Source of the DNA: Streptomyces sp. NRRL F-6676
Lineage (GTDB): Bacteria > Actinomycetota > Actinomycetes > Streptomycetales > Streptomycetaceae
Direction of reading: 5' to 3'
Assembly: GCF_000725625.1 (NCBI RefSeq)
Contig: NZ_JOHS01000063.1
Coordinates: 1 to 35,450 of the forward strand
Length of the DNA: 35,450 bases
The notes beneath the pieces are model-generated. The model did no database searches, was not told the origin of the DNA, and saw nothing but the letters and a program-made list of their open reading frames with translations. Of the stretch, positions 33,001 to 35,450 are shown one piece after another. The position numbers and the translations under genes are program-made. Every line of letters starts with the position of its first letter. The stretch's first letter is position 1.

Positions 33001-34214
33001 AGCTCGGCGAGCCGCCGCACGGGTTCAATGACCGGCTGGGCGATCAGCCGAACAGCCAGGGCGCCGGCTTCACCGGCCCGAACACCCCGGGCGGCGACTA
33101 CTCCGCCCCGGGCGCCGGGTTCCCGCGCCGGGACACGGGCGGCCCGCAGCACACCGGGTCGTTCGTCCGCTCGGACGTGTTCGGCGGCCCCCAGCAGAAC
33201 GGCCCTCACCAGAACGGTGCACAGGCGGGCGGTCCGCAGCAGGGCGCCCCGCAGCCGAACGGCCCCCACCAGAACGGCCGGCCGAACGCCCCGCGCCCGA
33301 ACGTGCAGCGTCCGGGCACCACCCGGCCGGGCGGCCCCGCCTCCTATCCGGGCCAGGACACCGGTCAGTTCCCCGCGCAGCGCGGACAGGAGACCGGCCA
33401 GTACCCCGCCGAGCGGGCCGGGCACGGCCACGACACCGGTCAGTACGCCGCCCCCCACCAGGCCCACGACACCGGGCAGTTCCCGGCCGTCGGCCACGGT
33501 CAGGGGCAGAACCGGCACCAGGGCCAGGACACCAGCCAGTACGCCCCGCAGGGCTACGCCGGCCAGGACCCGTCGTCCACCGGCCAGTTCCCGGCTCCGG
33601 GCTACGGCGCCCAGGACCCGGCGGCCACGTCCACCGGCCAGTTCGAGCGGCCGCAGGTGAACGGCGGCGCCCCCGACTTCGGTGCGCCCCGGCCGGCCGC
33701 CCCGCAGCGTCCGGTGCACCGCGAGCCGGAGGCGCTGCCCCCGGCCACCGGTCCCGGCGACGGCCGTACCCCGCTGTACGAAGCTCTCGAGACCAACTGG
33801 TTCCACGGCGCCGGCCGCGCCGACGAACCGCAGCAGGCGCCCTCCGCCCCGGCACCCCAGCCGGCAGCGGCCCCGGCGCCCGCTCCCGCTCCCGAGCGGC
33901 GTCCGGCCGAAGCGGCCTGGCGCAGCTCGCCCAACGACGACCTGGTCCGGCAGGCGGAACGCGTACGGCAGCCGCAGTCCGGTGGTGTCACCACCTCGGG
34001 ACTGCCGCGACGGGTGCCGCGCGCCAACCTCGTACCGGGCACGGCACAGCAGCAACAGCACCAAACCGGTCCGCAGGTCTCGCGTGCGCCCGATGACGTA
34101 CGCGGCCGGCTGACCAATCTCCGACGGGGCATCGCCCAGGGTCGTCAGGCCGGTCCTCCCGGCAGCGGCCAGACCGGCAGCTTCCCCAGCCCCACTCACC
34201 AGCAGGAGCGTTAG
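30024..34214 (+). CDS. cvnA: Conservon sensor kinase-like protein CvnA with nitrate/nitrite-sensing domain
   Basis: A 1,396-residue membrane protein, first of a four-gene conservon that acts as a GPCR-like signalling complex in Streptomyces. Order: disordered N-terminus (1-95), membrane helix (about 104-123), extracytoplasmic NIT-type helical sensor (about 125-410), second membrane helix (about 412-435), HAMP-like linker, then a GHKL ATPase with ELLENATSF (about 629), DTGIGLS (about 661) and RRMGLFVVGRLSQRHG. No clear phosphorylatable His-box was picked out. From about 732 on, the protein is Gly/Pro/Gln/Ala-rich and disordered, including seven TGQF/TGQY-type repeats. GTG start after AGAGG; the exact start is uncertain. 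Resembles CvnA1. Confidence 0.93.
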   Translation: MQGRFKRDGSASAEPEPHGGTGPNAGSSSPQRAQNPAPTAAGSDSSGRPGGNSSAQGRSGGSAAAAGRPGAAPDATPPAKPKAAGPTGPGPRIALRNWRISTRLVSLLALPVVAATSLGALRISDSMDEIKQLDNMELLTNMTQQATELAAALQNERDQSAGPLSNGAKANDFSVKGAREKTDQARVSFVDATQDINDAAGDGNLSGVRETVVGLVGELGNLSSIRNDAYQTEKNSAQTVEAYHRLITQLLDLSQDMAQATSNPEMIQRTRALTAFSTAKEYASEQRAIIAAALPTTNNTFGKLSESDRQYGQSALEGEDSEMKSFSDIYGDGVTELLKPIANGNATVEASDNYATRVLRNTDGMRTQSKRSYKDWIDDDSNKIDLMSKIETGLLSEMEQKARELRNESQQEAIISGALILLVLGVSLVGAFIVARSMIRSLRRLQETATKVAQDRLPELVQQLSESDPQDVDTSVESVGVHSRDEIGQVAAAFDHVHREAVRLAAEQALLRGNVNAMFTNLSRRSQGLIQRQLSLISELESREADPDQLSSLFKLDHLATRMRRNGENLLVLAGEEPGRRWTRPVPLVDVLRAAASEVEQYERIELAAVPTTEVAGRVVNDLVHLLAELLENATSFSSPQTKVKVTGHALPDGRVLIEIHDTGIGLSPEDLAAINERLASPPTVDVSVSRRMGLFVVGRLSQRHGIRIQLRPSDSGGTTALVMLPVDVAQGGKKPQGKPGPGGPTGGPAAAAAAAGAAAARRQNGGQQGGGALGAGDSAGGGLLGGAPQRGQVGAGQGPRAALPGAGQGGRPGGPGGARGPQAGGGAPSLFEQNAFESGASGGAPQGRPAPAGAGAGGGYGQGAPGAPQGLQAAQAFQDSGAPGQGNFDGGPGARPAAGGFEENAGRAPQERQPREGGGRRRPLLPGRGGPRAELPGGNPQPRTPGWGEENAQRPSLDAPRGHEEPDALTSTSQMPRIDDRQGPGSTAEIPQLGEPPHGFNDRLGDQPNSQGAGFTGPNTPGGDYSAPGAGFPRRDTGGPQHTGSFVRSDVFGGPQQNGPHQNGAQAGGPQQGAPQPNGPHQNGRPNAPRPNVQRPGTTRPGGPASYPGQDTGQFPAQRGQETGQYPAERAGHGHDTGQYAAPHQAHDTGQFPAVGHGQGQNRHQGQDTSQYAPQGYAGQDPSSTGQFPAPGYGAQDPAATSTGQFERPQVNGGAPDFGAPRPAAPQRPVHREPEALPPATGPGDGRTPLYEALETNWFHGAGRADEPQQAPSAPAPQPAAAPAPAPAPERRPAEAAWRSSPNDDLVRQAERVRQPQSGGVTTSGLPRRVPRANLVPGTAQQQQHQTGPQVSRAPDDVRGRLTNLRRGIAQGRQAGPPGSGQTGSFPSPTHQQER

Positions 34215-34637
34215 TTGAGCCCGATGAGCCAGGCGGCACAGAACCTCAACTGGTTGATCACCAACTTCGTGGACAACACCCCCGGGGTGTCCCACACCGT
34301 CGTCGTGTCCGCCGACGGACTCCTTCTGGCGATGTCGGAAGGGTTCCCGCGGGACCGCGCGGACCAGCTCGCGGCCGTCGCGTCCGGCCTCACCTCGCTG
34401 ACGGCCGGGGCCTCCCGGATCTTCGAGGGTGGCAATGTGGCGCAGACGGTCGTGGAGATGGAGCGCGGCTTCCTCTTCCTGATGTCCATCTCCGACGGCT
34501 CGTCCCTGGCCGTGCTCGCGCACCCCGAGTGCGACATCGGTCTCGTCGGCTACGAGATGGCGCTGCTGGTCGACCGTGCGGGCGCGGTGCTCACACCGGA
34601 CCTGCGCGCCGAACTCCAAGGCAGTCTGCTCCACTGA
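34215..34637 (+). CDS. cvnB: Conservon roadblock/LC7 protein CvnB
   Basis: A 140-residue roadblock/LC7 protein that partners the CvnD GTPase. It contains LNWLITNFVDNTPGVSHTVV, SADGLLLAMSEGF and the LAVLAHPECDIGLVGYEMALL block typical of CvnB. The start is probably the TTG directly after the cvnA stop, because AGGAG lies six bases before it; the ATG three codons later would have poor spacing. Confidence 0.95.
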   Translation: MSPMSQAAQNLNWLITNFVDNTPGVSHTVVVSADGLLLAMSEGFPRDRADQLAAVASGLTSLTAGASRIFEGGNVAQTVVEMERGFLFLMSISDGSSLAVLAHPECDIGLVGYEMALLVDRAGAVLTPDLRAELQGSLLH

Positions 34638-34747
34638 TCGGCCCGGTACCACCCACCTCACCGAATCACCGTCCGGCCGCCACAATCCCCCCACCGGCCC
34701 CGTCAGACGGCACGACCGACCGACCTGCTGTCCCGCCCGGAGGATCC

Positions 34748-35146
34748 ATGACCCCGCCCACCGCCTCTCATGATCCGTACGCCGAGCCGTACGGGGACGA
34801 GGGCGACCAGCCGCTGGTACGTCCGTACGCGATGACCGGCGGCCGGACGCGGCCGCGCTACCAGCTGGCCATCGAGGCGCTCATCAGCACGACGGCCGAC
34901 CCGACGCAGCTCATGGGGCTGCTCCCGGAGCACCAGCGGATCTGCCACCTCTGCCGTGAGGTGAAGTCGGTCGCGGAGGTCTCGGCGCTGCTGTCCATGC
35001 CGCTGGGTGTTGCTCGGATTCTTGTCGCGGACCTCGCCGAGGCCGGTCTCGTCGCCATCCACCAGCCCGGTGGCGACGAGAACGCCGGTGGCGCTCCGGA
35101 CGTGACGCTGCTCGAAAGGGTGCTCAGTGGACTTCGCAAGCTCTGA
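34748..35146 (+). CDS. cvnC: Conservon DUF742 protein CvnC
   Basis: A 132-residue DUF742 protein. An acidic, proline-containing start is followed by LVRPYAMTGGRTRPRYQLAIEALIS and the winged-helix-like HLCREVKSVAEVSALLSMPL and VARILVADLAEAGLVAI. The ATG follows GGAGGAT. It comes 110 bases after cvnB, and its end overlaps the cvnD start by 20 bases. Its role in the complex is structural or regulatory and not yet defined. Confidence 0.95.
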   Translation: MTPPTASHDPYAEPYGDEGDQPLVRPYAMTGGRTRPRYQLAIEALISTTADPTQLMGLLPEHQRICHLCREVKSVAEVSALLSMPLGVARILVADLAEAGLVAIHQPGGDENAGGAPDVTLLERVLSGLRKL

Positions 35147-35450
35147 CGGGGGTCGCGCGACGACCTCCGCCAAGATCGTGGTGGCGGGTGGCTTCGGCGT
35201 GGGCAAGACCACGTTCGTCGGCGCCGTCTCCGAGATCAACCCGCTGCGCACGGAGGCCGTGATGACCTCCGCGTCGGCGGGGATCGACGACCTGACCCAC
35301 ACCGGGGACAAGACCACCACGACGGTGGCCATGGACTTCGGACGTATCACGCTCGACCAGGACCTGATCCTCTACCTGTTCGGCACGCCCGGCCAGGACC
35401 GCTTCTGGTTCATGTGGGACGACCTCGTGCGCGGCGCCATCGGCGCGGTG
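35127..35450 (+). CDS. cvnD: Conservon small GTPase CvnD (partial, cut by window end)
   Basis: The first 108 codons of a Ras/Rab-like GTPase of the CvnD type. The P-loop GGFGVGKTTFVGAVSEI (about residues 21-37) and switch II motif LFGTPGQDRFWFMWDDLVRGA are present; the guanine-specificity motifs lie beyond the window. GTG start inside the end of cvnC, preceded by GAAAGGG. The gene is intact as far as visible. Confidence 0.93.
   Translation, partial: MDFASSDGGRATTSAKIVVAGGFGVGKTTFVGAVSEINPLRTEAVMTSASAGIDDLTHTGDKTTTTVAMDFGRITLDQDLILYLFGTPGQDRFWFMWDDLVRGAIGAV

Noticed and set aside
32200..34200. Low-complexity region as a possible sequencing artefact or frameshift
   Set aside because: The cvnA frame stays open to a stop directly before cvnB, and C-terminal Pro/Gln-rich tails are common in CvnA proteins.
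30021..34694. 1,557-codon open frame opposite cvnA and cvnB
   Set aside because: Arg/Gly/Leu-rich shadow translation. cvnA and cvnB on the plus strand have complete, recognisable domains.
1..35450. CRISPR arrays, insertion sequences or a replication origin
   Set aside because: No regularly spaced repeats, transposase motifs or clusters of DnaA-type boxes were seen.

Overview
The window is typical Streptomyces chromosome. It is very GC-rich with strong third-position GC bias, uses many GTG and TTG starts, and carries a conservon (cvn) operon, an IclR regulator of the NdgR type next to leuCD, and an HU protein with a long lysine/alanine tail. From memory, the gene order thiD-thiL ... ddl-gpsA-plsC-cofC-hupS-leuDC-ndgR-tRNA cluster-gltX-cvn1 matches the S. 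coelicolor SCO554x-SCO556x neighbourhood. The species cannot be fixed from the sequence alone.

Layout. Positions 1-2,000: thiamine salvage pair thiL-thiD (minus strand, ATGA overlap), with a long inverted repeat beyond thiD. 2,200-3,000: a stand-alone Lrp/AsnC effector-domain protein and a DUF3515 lipoprotein. 3,000-6,200: plsC-like acyltransferase, gpsA and ddl on the minus strand (phospholipid and peptidoglycan precursors); ddl probably has its own leaderless promoter below phased repeats. 6,400-7,260: cofC for coenzyme F420 and a tiny conserved-looking protein. 7,560-8,590: hupS and a small helical protein. 8,960-11,920: leuDC divergent from ndgR, with a palindromic operator between them. 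12,000-13,250: a DUF4188 protein divergent from a MerR regulator, sharing a dyad. 13,308-13,807: five tRNA genes (three Glu-CTC, two Gln-CTG) on the minus strand.

From about 13,940 to 26,630 lies an accessory block: a DUF4241 protein, a TetR/FAD-monooxygenase pair, a small membrane protein, a complete type I restriction-modification operon (hsdM-hsdS-hsdR), a histidine-kinase-like ATPase divergent from an XRE/DUF397 pair, and a DUF3800 protein. The block separates the Glu/Gln tRNA operon from gltX. That is notable because actinobacteria normally charge tRNA-Gln by GluRS followed by GatCAB amidation. The second target-recognition half of HsdS is clearly AT-richer than its surroundings, which suggests exchange of a specificity domain.

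26,690-28,943: gltX and a FAH-family hydrolase. 29,232-29,420: a 62-residue peptide gene with a duplicated ANPRRT motif, probably with its own terminator. 30,024 to the end: conservon cvnA-B-C-D (sensor kinase-like protein, roadblock, DUF742, and a GTPase cut by the window edge), with a very long repeat-bearing disordered tail on CvnA.

The least explained items are the duplicated-motif peptide beside the conservon, the defence-like block (type I R-M, XRE/DUF397/ATPase triad, DUF3800), and several operator-like repeats next to regulator genes. No CRISPR array, insertion sequence, integrase or rRNA was seen.
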